Shown one piece after another: positions 32,249 through 39,396 of a DNA stretch of 39,396 nucleotides. Every line of letters starts with the position of its first letter. The stretch's first letter is position 1. Below the pieces are notes generated by a model. The model was given only the letters and a program-made list of their open reading frames with translations. It had not been told where the DNA came from and did no database searches. Source of the stretch: an uncultured Eubacteriales bacterium (GTDB taxonomy: Bacteria > Bacillota > Clostridia > Oscillospirales > Acutalibacteraceae); assembly GCA_900314355.1 (NCBI GenBank), contig OMUY01000069.1, forward strand, positions 1 to 39,396, given 5' to 3'. The translations under genes were made by a program, and so were the position numbers.

Positions 32249-34541
32249 CGGCGATATGCTGACCGTGCCGCAGTCTGTACAGAGTGTGCTGCAAATCAAG
32301 GCGGTTTATGACGACGGAATCTTCCTTGTCGGGCACGAGCTTTACAGCAAAATGTTTCAGTTTACGGACATCAATTACGCCGTATCAAGCCGAAAGGACA
32401 AAGAGGATGAATTTCTGAAATACAGTGAGATTCTCAATTCACTGGAAAACGGTGTGTCAAGCCAGATTACCATTGTCAACCGCAGGATCAAAAACAATGA
32501 GCTTCAGGACATCATTATGCCCGATCAAGAGGACGACGGCAACAATGAATACCGGCGCGAAATCAACGGGATGCTTATGAAGCTCGCAAACAGCGCAAAT
32601 GCTATCGTACAGGATAAATATATCACCGTAACCATCCAAAAGAAAACGCTTGAGGACGCAAGAAAGCATTTTCTCCGCGTGGGAACCGATCTCACGGCGC
32701 ATTTTCAGAGGCTCGGTTCCAAGATAACGGATTTAGATCTGACCGAGCGCCTGCGTGTGATTCATGATTTCTGCCGTCCCGGAGAAGAAGCGGATTACCA
32801 CTTCGATCTGCGGGACACGATGCGAAAGGGACAGGATTTCCGCGACTATATTTCTCCCGACGGTTATGAGTTCAAATCGGACTATTTCAAGATCGGCGGT
32901 AAGTTTGCCCGCGTACTGTTCATCCGGGATTATCCCTCCTTTGTTAAGGATTCCGTGATTTGGGAGCTGACGGACAGCAACCGGAATATGATCTTCAACT
33001 ATGACATTATTCCCGTATCTACGGAGGAGGCGCAGAAGTTCGGCGAACGGCAGGCTCTCGGAATAGAAACTAATATAGCCAATTATCAGCGTAAACAGAA
33101 TTCCAACAACAATTACACTTCCATTATTCCGTATGATATGGAGCAGCAGCGAAAAGAAATCAGAGAGTTTCTTGATGATATTACTTCCCGCGATCAGAAG
33201 ATGTTCAAGTGTGTAATGACGTTCATGCACACCGCCGATTCTAAGGAGCAGCTTGATGCTGATACCGATGCGATCACTGCTACCGGCAGAAAGCATATGT
33301 GCCAAATCGGTGTGCTCAAATTTCAGCAGATGGACGGATTCAACGCAACGCTCCCCTTGGGAATAAACAAGATTCAGGCAAGGCGCACCCTTACAACGGA
33401 AAGCCTTGCTGTTTTTATGCCTTTCAAGGTACAGGAGATTCAGCATAAAAACGGCATCTTTCAGGGCGTGAACGTCATTTCAAAAAATCTCATCTTCGTC
33501 AACCGAAAGGAGCTGCTCAACGGCAATTGCTTTATTCTCGGTGTGTCCGGTTCCGGTAAATCCTTCACGGCAAAGGAAGAGCTTGTGAACCTCCTGCTGA
33601 CCCGTGACGCCGACGTCATTATCATTGACCCCGAACGCGAATACAAGCCGCTTGTGGACGCATTGGGCGGACAGGTGATCCAGTTGTCCGCAACGTCAAA
33701 AAATCATATCAATGCGCTGGACATCAACAAAGACTACGCGGACGGCGCGAATCCCATTCCGTCCAAGACGGAATTTGTTCTTTCGATCTTTGAGCAGATC
33801 GCGGGTAAGGATAACGTAGGCGCGTTTGAAAAGTCCATTATCGACCGCTGCCTGACTACCATCTATTCCCCGTATATCAAGAAAAAGTACAAGGGCAAAC
33901 CTCCCACGCTCATAGACCTTGTGGAAAATCTCAAAGTGCAGCCGGAGCCGGAGGCGCAGGAGCTGGCAGTTCAGATTGAACTTTTTACCACCGGTTCGCA
34001 CAATACTTTTGCCCAGCAGACCAACGTGAATATCAAGAATCGGTTTGTCTGCTTTGATATTCTTGATCTCGGCTCGCAGTTGATGCCCATCGGTATGTTG
34101 ACGGTCCTTGACAGTATTCTCAACCGTATCACCGCCAACCGCGCATCGGGGAAAGAAACGTATATCTTCATCGACGAAATTTACCTGTTGTTCCAGCATG
34201 AGTATTCGGCAAATTTCCTGTTTACGCTGTGGAAACGAATCAGAAAGTATAACGGCTTCTGCACCGGAATCACGCAGAACGTAGACGATCTGCTTCAGAG
34301 CCATACTGCGAGAACGATGCTCGCCAACAGTGAATTTATTATTATGCTCAATCAGGGTTCGACCGACCGTGAGGAGCTTGCAAAGCTCTTGCAGATTTCG
34401 GACGATCAGATGAAGCACATCACCAATGTGGACAGCGGGCACGGACTGATTAAGGTCGGCTCCGATCTTGTACCGTTTGAACGAAAATTCCCGAAAGACA
34501 CAAGGCTGTATAAACTCATGACGACAAAAATCGGTGAATAA
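32205..34541 (+). CDS. virB4: VirB4-family conjugation ATPase
   Basis: A 778-residue ATPase. ATG 32205 is best placed for SD AAAGGAG; ATG 32199 would be only two bases from it. Walker A is G-V-S-G-S-G-K-S (446-453) and Walker B F-I-D-E (about 655-658). The N-terminal domain (Y-S-K-M-F-Q-F-T-D-I-N-Y) matches the ICE VirB4 family. VirB4 powers assembly of the channel and substrate transfer at the inner side of the membrane. Length and motifs are normal, and a terminator follows. Confidence 0.92.
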   Translation: MFDLIGTIKKKSGIDGDMLTVPQSVQSVLQIKAVYDDGIFLVGHELYSKMFQFTDINYAVSSRKDKEDEFLKYSEILNSLENGVSSQITIVNRRIKNNELQDIIMPDQEDDGNNEYRREINGMLMKLANSANAIVQDKYITVTIQKKTLEDARKHFLRVGTDLTAHFQRLGSKITDLDLTERLRVIHDFCRPGEEADYHFDLRDTMRKGQDFRDYISPDGYEFKSDYFKIGGKFARVLFIRDYPSFVKDSVIWELTDSNRNMIFNYDIIPVSTEEAQKFGERQALGIETNIANYQRKQNSNNNYTSIIPYDMEQQRKEIREFLDDITSRDQKMFKCVMTFMHTADSKEQLDADTDAITATGRKHMCQIGVLKFQQMDGFNATLPLGINKIQARRTLTTESLAVFMPFKVQEIQHKNGIFQGVNVISKNLIFVNRKELLNGNCFILGVSGSGKSFTAKEELVNLLLTRDADVIIIDPEREYKPLVDALGGQVIQLSATSKNHINALDINKDYADGANPIPSKTEFVLSIFEQIAGKDNVGAFEKSIIDRCLTTIYSPYIKKKYKGKPPTLIDLVENLKVQPEPEAQELAVQIELFTTGSHNTFAQQTNVNIKNRFVCFDILDLGSQLMPIGMLTVLDSILNRITANRASGKETYIFIDEIYLLFQHEYSANFLFTLWKRIRKYNGFCTGITQNVDDLLQSHTARTMLANSEFIIMLNQGSTDREELAKLLQISDDQMKHITNVDSGHGLIKVGSDLVPFERKFPKDTRLYKLMTTKIGE

Positions 34542-34550
34542 CGGGATTCT

Positions 34551-34587
34551 AAAGCTCAGCGGTCATGTATCGTTGGGCTTTATTTTT
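34551..34587 (+). terminator. Rho-independent terminator after virB4
   Basis: An 11-bp stem (34551-34561 with 34571-34581, two G-T pairs) and a TATTTTT tail. It would reduce transcription into the M23 peptidase gene. Confidence 0.7.
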
Positions 34588-34609
34588 GTTATGGGGGGGG
34601 TGAAAACCT

Positions 34610-36802
34610 GTGGATAAAAAACCGAAAACGAAAGAGGTTGTACGGACTGTCAAAGAACACGCTGCGTCGTCGGCAAAGGAAAAGGCGGCGCAGGTCGGTG
34701 TAAAGACGAAAGAAGCAGTTGCCGGCAAGGTTGAAGATCAATTTAAGCCGCAGCAGAATAAGAAAGGCGAACAGTCTGCTGAAAGCTACGCTTCCGATCA
34801 GGTTACGGAAAAGGCAGAACAGCTTGCCGACGAATCCGTACACCTAACTGGCAAGGCTGTCAAATCGACCGTTTACACAGTCCGGGAAAAGAGAAAAGAA
34901 AAGAAAAACGCCGAGGCGGAAGAAACACCGGAAGCTGACTTGTCCGATCCTTCCGAAAACACTTCTGCGACAGATGATAATCCGAAACCATCCGAAAACA
35001 AACCAAAGGAATCATCAAAGACAAATGAACCGCCGCCAAGAACAAGTGAGTCCACGGAGGTGGGATCTGCGTCATCGAAGAATAACCCCCAAAGCAGCGA
35101 ACCGAAAAAAGGTGTAGAACACACCTCTGACGTTCAGAAACCATCAGAAACAAAAGCGTCCTCGGATAAGAAAAAGCCGAGCCGAACTGATGCTGTAGAT
35201 CATTCTGCTGCCGGAGCACCATCCGAGACAACGGAGATGAAAGTTCCCGATACGCCGCAAGCCAATGGGCAGAAGCCACCTGCACAGTCCGGGCAGAAAA
35301 CCATTTGCTCCAAGACACCGGAACAGGCGGCTATTAAGGAACGCACCCTCGCCAAGCCAAAAAACGCTTTTGGTTCAGACGTGCCGGAGCGGGAGACAAA
35401 GCCTCGGACAAGGCAAAAATCCTTGCCGAAACAGCGGGGACAACAGACGATAAAACATGCAGGTGCAAGGGCAAATGAAATCCGCACGGCTTCAGCAGCT
35501 TCTCATAAGGTAAAGGAAGTTCAGCACGGCACTGCACAGACAATAAAGACGGCGGACAAAGCCGTTAAAAATGCGGAAAGAACCGCCAAGGCAACAAAAA
35601 AAGCCGCTGAAACAACGGCAAAAGCAGCAAAGCGTTCCGAGGAAGCCGCAAGACGTACCGCAAAAGCCGCGATTCAGGCGACGAAGGTTGCCGTAAAAGC
35701 CGCGGTTGAAGGCATCAAAGCCGCTATTGCTGCGGGTAAAGAGCTGATTGCAGCCATCGGCGCAGGCGGTCCCGTTGTGCTTGTGATTATAATCGTGATT
35801 TGCTTAATTTCGGCTATCGGCGGCACTTGCTTCGGGATATTCCTTTCCAATGATAAGACGACCGGTACACAAATCACAATGACCGAAGCGATCATACAGC
35901 TTACCTCCGAGCACTATAACCAACTGACGAATACAAAATCGAATTACACCTACGATATGATGGAGGTTGACAGCGCTTCGGGCGGGATCTCTATTGATTG
36001 GCGGGACGTGCTTGCTGTGTATGCCGTCAAAACTACCACCTCCACAGAGAACGCGTATGAGGTAGTTACAATGGACGATGTGAAAATGGATCTGCTCCGG
36101 CAAGTGATCGACGATATGAATCAGATCTCCTATGCGGTGGAGCAGCGGCAGGTAACAGAAACCGTAACGGAAAAGGATTCCAACGGGAATACCGTGACCA
36201 CAACGAAAACGGTAACCAAAAATATTTTGAAGGTAACGGTTACAAGGCTGACAGCAGAGCAGATTATTAAGCAGTATCACTTTAACGAGGAGCAGAAAAA
36301 ACAGCTTAATGAGTTGATGGGCTCTGATTACGATGACTTATGGACAGAACTGATCGGAACTGCCGGCGCAACCGGCGATGTGCTGATGTCCGAAAGCACC
36401 TATATCCCGACCGATATTTTCGCGTGGCCTCTCCAGCAAAATGGGAGTATTTCATCTCCGTTCGGGTATCGTACAGATCCGATCTCCGGGGAACACAAGC
36501 TGCACGGCGGCACAGATATTGCAGCACCGACCGGGACGCCGATCCTCGCTTCGGCAGACGGTGTGGTGATCGCAGCGACCTGGCATAACTCTTACGGCTA
36601 TTATGTTAAGATTCAGCACAACGATACGTTTGCGACGCTCTATGGGCATTGTTCCGCGCTTCACGTCACAGCAGGGCAGCAAGTAAAGCAAGGACAAATC
36701 ATAGCCGACGTCGGGCAGACCGGCTACGCGACAGGTCCGCACGTCCATTTTGAAGTGTATGTCAACGGTACCCGCGTAAACGCGATGCAATACTTTAGAT
36801 GA
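34610..36802 (+). CDS. Membrane-anchored M23 peptidase of the mating channel (CD1108-like)
   Basis: A 730-residue protein starting at GTG 34610 after a G-rich SD (G8 at 34593-34600, then TGA). Residues 1-380 are Lys/Glu/Ser/Pro-rich, with Ala/Lys heptad-like repeats near 300-375. One membrane helix spans about 387-411. The extracytoplasmic part ends in an M23/LytM domain: S-P-F-G-Y-R near residue 617, H-G-G-T-D (H632, D636) and H-V-H-F-E (H711, H713), the full zinc-ligand and catalytic set. It should cut peptidoglycan to let the channel through, as VirB1-like hydrolases do. The long cytoplasmic N-terminus is unusual and may bind other channel parts. Confidence 0.87.
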   Translation: MDKKPKTKEVVRTVKEHAASSAKEKAAQVGVKTKEAVAGKVEDQFKPQQNKKGEQSAESYASDQVTEKAEQLADESVHLTGKAVKSTVYTVREKRKEKKNAEAEETPEADLSDPSENTSATDDNPKPSENKPKESSKTNEPPPRTSESTEVGSASSKNNPQSSEPKKGVEHTSDVQKPSETKASSDKKKPSRTDAVDHSAAGAPSETTEMKVPDTPQANGQKPPAQSGQKTICSKTPEQAAIKERTLAKPKNAFGSDVPERETKPRTRQKSLPKQRGQQTIKHAGARANEIRTASAASHKVKEVQHGTAQTIKTADKAVKNAERTAKATKKAAETTAKAAKRSEEAARRTAKAAIQATKVAVKAAVEGIKAAIAAGKELIAAIGAGGPVVLVIIIVICLISAIGGTCFGIFLSNDKTTGTQITMTEAIIQLTSEHYNQLTNTKSNYTYDMMEVDSASGGISIDWRDVLAVYAVKTTTSTENAYEVVTMDDVKMDLLRQVIDDMNQISYAVEQRQVTETVTEKDSNGNTVTTTKTVTKNILKVTVTRLTAEQIIKQYHFNEEQKKQLNELMGSDYDDLWTELIGTAGATGDVLMSESTYIPTDIFAWPLQQNGSISSPFGYRTDPISGEHKLHGGTDIAAPTGTPILASADGVVIAATWHNSYGYYVKIQHNDTFATLYGHCSALHVTAGQQVKQGQIIADVGQTGYATGPHVHFEVYVNGTRVNAMQYFR

Positions 36803-36807
36803 AAAAC

Positions 36808-36850
36808 GACCGGGATTTGCAGTCTTTGTGCAAGTCTCGGTCAATTTTTT
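36808..36850 (+). terminator. Strong rho-independent terminator after the M23 gene
   Basis: A 14-bp stem (36808-36821 with 36829-36842, two G-T pairs) followed by AATTTTTT. It closes the mating operon. A 10-bp palindrome TGTATATACA lies further on, before the recombinase. Confidence 0.82.
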
Positions 36851-36942
36851 GCAAATGAGCGATTATCCGCAATTCCGTTTTCGGATTTTAAGACGAGGTG
36901 TTAAACTCAATGTATATACATAAAATTTCGGAGGTTTTTTAT

Positions 36943-37797
36943 ATGGAAAGAATTTTAACAGCGGAAGTCATTGCTGCGTTTAACCATCATCTTGTTGAAG
37001 AAGAAAGAAGTCAGGCTACGATTGAAAAATACAATCGTGACATAAAGAGGCTTGTGGTATTTTTAAATGGCGGAGCGGTCACAAAGGAAACTATGATCGA
37101 ATACAAGCAGCATCTTTTGGAGCAGGGCTACGCAGAACGCAGCGTGAACTCTATGCTTGCGGCGGTCAACAGTATGTTTGAGTTCCTTGAGTGGTATGAG
37201 TGCAGGGTGAAAGCAATCAAGCTCGCGCCGGAGATCTATCGCCCCGAGGAAAAGGAGCTAACACAGAAAGAATACGAGCGCCTTGTGAATACTGCGATGG
37301 AGCAGGGCAAGGAAAAACTTGCCGTCATCCTGCAAACGATCTGCGGAACGGGTATCCGTATTAGTGAGCTGCAATTTGTTACCGTGGAAGCCGTTAAACG
37401 AGGGGAAGCGAAAGTCCACTGCAAAGGAAAGTCGAGGAAGGTTTTTATCGTTGACGAATTGAAGAAACTGCTTTTGGGCTATATCAAAAAACACCACATT
37501 AAATCCGGTACGATCTTTCTTTCAAAGAACGGAACTCCTATGAATCGGACAACCGTTTGGAGAGAAATGAAAAGCCTTTGCAAAGCTGCAAAAGTCAATC
37601 CGTCAAAGGTGTTTCCGCACAATCTCAGGCATTTGTTCGCAAGGGTCTTCTACAAATTAGAAAAGGATATCGCCAAGCTGGCAGATATCCTCGGTCACAG
37701 CAGTATCAACACTACTCGTATCTATATCATTTCGACCGGTCGGGAACACAAACAGAAGATGGAAAGGATGGGACTTGTACGGCCAATGCGAGTGTAA
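36943..37797 (+). CDS. XerC/D-like tyrosine recombinase next to an invertible segment
   Basis: A 284-residue tyrosine recombinase. ATG 36943 has SD CGGAGG eight bases upstream; the longer frame from 36898 lies before that SD. The N-terminal SAM-like core-binding domain is residues 1-95. Catalytic residues are present: R139 (G-T-G-I-R-I-S-E-L), K163 (C-K-G-K-S-R), H226 and R229 (H-N-L-R-H), H252 (G-H-S-S-I) and Tyr261 (T-R-I-Y). It lacks the extra N-terminal arm-binding domain of Tn916-type Int, so it is more like inversion or dimer-resolution enzymes. The last base of its stop codon is the first base of a 22-bp inverted repeat. It probably inverts that segment. Confidence 0.88.
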   Translation: MERILTAEVIAAFNHHLVEEERSQATIEKYNRDIKRLVVFLNGGAVTKETMIEYKQHLLEQGYAERSVNSMLAAVNSMFEFLEWYECRVKAIKLAPEIYRPEEKELTQKEYERLVNTAMEQGKEKLAVILQTICGTGIRISELQFVTVEAVKRGEAKVHCKGKSRKVFIVDELKKLLLGYIKKHHIKSGTIFLSKNGTPMNRTTVWREMKSLCKAAKVNPSKVFPHNLRHLFARVFYKLEKDIAKLADILGHSSINTTRIYIISTGREHKQKMERMGLVRPMRV

Positions 37798-37818
37798 ACT
37801 TAATTTCTGTTATGTTGC
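37797..37818 (+). repeat. Left 22-bp inverted repeat
   Basis: It begins AACTTAATTTCTG and ends TTGC. Its reverse complement is identical to 38044-38065. It overlaps the recombinase stop codon by one base. Confidence 0.95.
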
Positions 37819-37860
37819 AGTTTTCGTGGGAAATCTACAGAAACCCTTTTTAACTTTTAT

Positions 37861-37889
37861 AATATACCATACTTTTCTTTTTCTTGCAA
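37861..37889 (-). promoter_or_regulatory. Minus-strand promoter inside the invertible segment
   Basis: On the minus strand TTGCAA (37884-37889), a 17-base A/G-rich spacer and TATATT (37861-37866). Transcription would run left, antisense into the recombinase 3' end. Confidence 0.68.
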
Positions 37890-37962
37890 TCCTTTTTCAA
37901 AGAAAATCTGAAAGAAAACTGAAAAATTCTATTGAAACAATAAACCATTGTACGGCGTAACA

Positions 37963-38003
37963 GAGGCTTGAAAACGAAGGGATTTCATTTTCAGCCTCTT
38001 TTT
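37963..38003 (+). terminator. Rightward terminator inside the invertible segment
   Basis: GAGGCTTGAAAACGAA (37963-37978) pairs with 37984-37998 (one bulge, one mismatch), loop around GGGA, then five T. It would stop readthrough from the recombinase in this orientation. Confidence 0.7.
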
Positions 38004-38043
38004 CAAAACTTGATGGCTATATGTACCACTATGCGTATTTTTC

Positions 38044-38065
38044 GCAACATAACAGAAATTAAGTT
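38044..38065 (-). repeat. Right 22-bp inverted repeat
   Basis: It begins GCAACATAAC and ends AAGTT; exact reverse complement of 37797-37818. It ends 33 bases before the FHA start codon. Confidence 0.95.
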
Positions 38066-38098
38066 GTATTAAAAAAATGAAGGAAGTGGAGGTAGATT

Positions 38099-39226
38099 AT
38101 GACAAAATACAAAGTCAAGGTTAAAGATAACCACCTCCTCGTTATAGCAAAAATATCAAAAGATTCCGAGATAAACACATCAGAAATTGATTATTTGTCG
38201 AAAACATTTATTAGAGGGATACTAAAACCTGAAAAGAAGAACAGCAGAAAAATCAATTTTACAGGTCCTGTTTCCGTAAGTTTGCGCTCTCATCTTTCAA
38301 AGCCGATGGCTCGGTTTGAGTTTTTCCTTATCGTTACGCAGATTCTTGATGTTCCGAAACGAATTAAAAGAAAAAATCTATTTGTCAACAAAGTTGTTTA
38401 TGATTTAAATCATATTTTTATCAATGAAACGACGAAGGAATTGCAGTTTATCTATCTGCCGTTGTCTACGGTTAATTCAGGAACTGATATGCTGGAATTC
38501 CTGCGGGATTTTACTTACCAAGTGTCCCCTGCAGCAGAGAGAGATAACGACTATCTTTCGCGCTTTCTTTTCTTTTTGAATGGAATGCAGAAATATGATG
38601 TAGATCGAATAGAAAACTACATCAAAAAAGAAGACAGAGCGGCATTTGATACAATCAGAAAACAAGATGTTAGCAATAGCGGTTACATGACGGATAAACC
38701 CAAAGATTTCTACGACCATTACGAAAAAAAGAAGCAAGTAGAAAGTGATGATGAAGCAACCGGGTTGTTAGAAGATGAAGACACGGGGTTGTTAGAAGAC
38801 GAGGATACCGATTTATTAGAAGATGAAAACACCGGATTGTTGGAGGATGAAGCCACAGGCTTATTGGTTGATGAAAATGAAACGGCGCTGATTGATGACA
38901 ATGGAACCGGTTTGTTAGATGAAACGCAAGTACATTATCCATCTTTACACAGAGTGTTGACAGATGAAAATATTGTAATTAACAAACCGGTGTTTCGGAT
39001 TGGAAAAGAAAAAAGCTATGTTGATTACTTTGTTTCAAACAACAATGCGGTCAGTCGAAGCCATGCTGATATTATTACAAGAGGCCCCAGATTTTTTATT
39101 ATTGATTTGAATTCAAAAAACAGAACCTATGTCAATGATCAACCGATACCGATTCATTTTGAAATTGAGATATTTAATAATGACAGAATTAAACTGGCAA
39201 ATGAGGAATTCATTTTCTTTGTCTGA
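38099..39226 (+). CDS. FHA-domain protein with T-x-L-L repeats (DUF6382-like N-terminus)
   Basis: A 375-residue cytoplasmic protein with SD AGTGGAGG. Residues 1-190 resemble the DUF6382 domain that precedes FHA in Firmicutes signalling proteins. Residues 218-275 are an acidic tract with seven repeats of the type E-[DAN]-T-G-L-L, the sixth and seventh being degenerate. Residues about 297-375 are an FHA domain: R-I-G-K (300-303), S-R-S-H (319-322) and N-x-x-x-T-x-V-N (near 337-346). FHA domains bind phosphothreonine. The adjacent gene is a PP2C phosphatase, so this is probably part of a Ser/Thr kinase-phosphatase pathway. It follows the invertible segment directly. Confidence 0.82.
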   Translation: MTKYKVKVKDNHLLVIAKISKDSEINTSEIDYLSKTFIRGILKPEKKNSRKINFTGPVSVSLRSHLSKPMARFEFFLIVTQILDVPKRIKRKNLFVNKVVYDLNHIFINETTKELQFIYLPLSTVNSGTDMLEFLRDFTYQVSPAAERDNDYLSRFLFFLNGMQKYDVDRIENYIKKEDRAAFDTIRKQDVSNSGYMTDKPKDFYDHYEKKKQVESDDEATGLLEDEDTGLLEDEDTDLLEDENTGLLEDEATGLLVDENETALIDDNGTGLLDETQVHYPSLHRVLTDENIVINKPVFRIGKEKSYVDYFVSNNNAVSRSHADIITRGPRFFIIDLNSKNRTYVNDQPIPIHFEIEIFNNDRIKLANEEFIFFV

Positions 39227-39257
39227 TAATTCAAACCGATAAGTAGGAGAGTTAACT

Positions 39258-39396
39258 ATGCGATTTGTTGCAACCGGTGATACGGACATTGGAATAACAA
39301 AGTCTACAAATCAGGACAGTATCTTGATTAAGCATGCATCGTTTGATGAGGGCGAAGTCTTATTGGCTATCGTATGTGACGGAATGGGCGGTTTGT
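39258..39396 (+). CDS. PP2C-family Ser/Thr phosphatase, 3'-truncated by the window edge
   Basis: The first 46 residues are visible, from ATG 39258 with SD AGGAGAG. They show PP2C motifs: T-D-I-G, S-T-N-Q-D-S, and V-C-D-G-M-G-G, with the metal-binding Asp residues. The enzyme would remove phosphate from Ser/Thr and oppose a Hanks-type kinase, likely encoded further on. It is 31 bases after the FHA gene and clearly in the same operon. Confidence 0.85.
   Translation, partial: MRFVATGDTDIGITKSTNQDSILIKHASFDEGEVLLAIVCDGMGGL

Larger units (their letters stand above)
37797..38065. other. Putative invertible promoter element, OFF orientation
   Basis: Two perfect 22-bp inverted repeats (37797-37818 and 38044-38065) enclose 225 bp. 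Inside are a near-consensus promoter on the minus strand and a terminator acting rightward. The recombinase lies immediately left, the FHA/PP2C genes immediately right. In this orientation no good promoter faces right; inversion would place the promoter's -10 at about 37996-38001, roughly 100 bases from the FHA start. Confidence 0.72.

Noticed and set aside
36898-36942. Longer recombinase starting at 36898
   Set aside because: The extension precedes the CGGAGG SD at 36929-36935 and covers a TGTATATACA palindrome; ATG 36943 is the better start.
37797-38065. ICE attachment site or insertion-sequence terminal repeats
   Set aside because: The enclosed 225 bp has no transposase, the repeats are inverted not direct, and genes on both sides look functional. 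Promoter and terminator inside fit inversion better, though an att role of the recombinase elsewhere cannot be excluded.
38099-39396. Type VII secretion locus
   Set aside because: DUF6382-FHA and PP2C genes often occur near such systems, but no EssC, WXG100 or kinase gene is within the window, so it is not called.

Overview
The window reads as about 39 kb of an integrative and conjugative element (Tn1549/CTn-like type) in a low-to-mid G+C Gram-positive host, most likely a gut Clostridia member (Oscillospirales/Ruminococcus-like). This rests on gene content (PcfB/DUF3801, Maff2, PrgI, VirB4, VirD4, MOBP relaxase, Cys-rich VLP, a giant SNF2-helicase/methylase), strong Shine-Dalgarno (SD) sequences, GTG/TTG starts and ordinary use of TGA as stop. 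Neither end of the element is recognisable. No rRNA, tRNA or CRISPR array was seen.

Layout. 1-8.4 kb is mostly cell-surface and cargo genes: the 3' part of a large InlB-type B-repeat protein, a small secreted Ig-like protein, element hypotheticals, a sortase-like lipoprotein, and an AT-rich set with its own promoter (a secreted three-repeat protein, an ATC-hydrolase-like protein). 8.6-18.5 kb holds two small element genes, the 2875-residue ArdC-like/MutS-I-like/N6-methylase/SF2-helicase protein with a tnpV gene nested in another frame, and a Cys-rich VLP protein. 18.5-20.9 kb is an accessory patch mainly on the minus strand: a large inverted repeat, a conserved hypothetical, a GIY-YIG protein, a hairpin cluster, an acetyltransferase broken by an in-frame TGA, and a divergent metallophosphoesterase.

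21.0-27.6 kb is DNA processing: DUF3848, a Toprim primase-like protein, three DpnD/PcfM-like paralogues, a candidate oriT, MobC, MOBP relaxase, DUF3801 (PcfB-like), a duplicated DUF3801 tail and an ArdC-like protein. 27.7-28.3 kb is a Phd-Doc toxin-antitoxin pair with its own promoter and terminator. 28.4-36.8 kb is the mating channel: VirD4, Maff2, VirB6-like, a small unknown, PrgI/VirB3, VirB4 and a membrane-anchored M23 peptidase. Together these would nick the element, carry the relaxase-DNA complex to VirD4, and export it through the channel after local peptidoglycan opening.

36.9-39.4 kb is the most striking part. A small tyrosine recombinase ends exactly at a perfect 22-bp inverted repeat whose partner lies 225 bp further on. 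The enclosed segment carries a near-consensus promoter pointing left and an intrinsic terminator acting rightward. Downstream is a signalling operon (FHA protein with T-x-L-L repeats, then a PP2C phosphatase cut by the window end). The sequence fits a recombinase-controlled invertible promoter captured in the OFF orientation.
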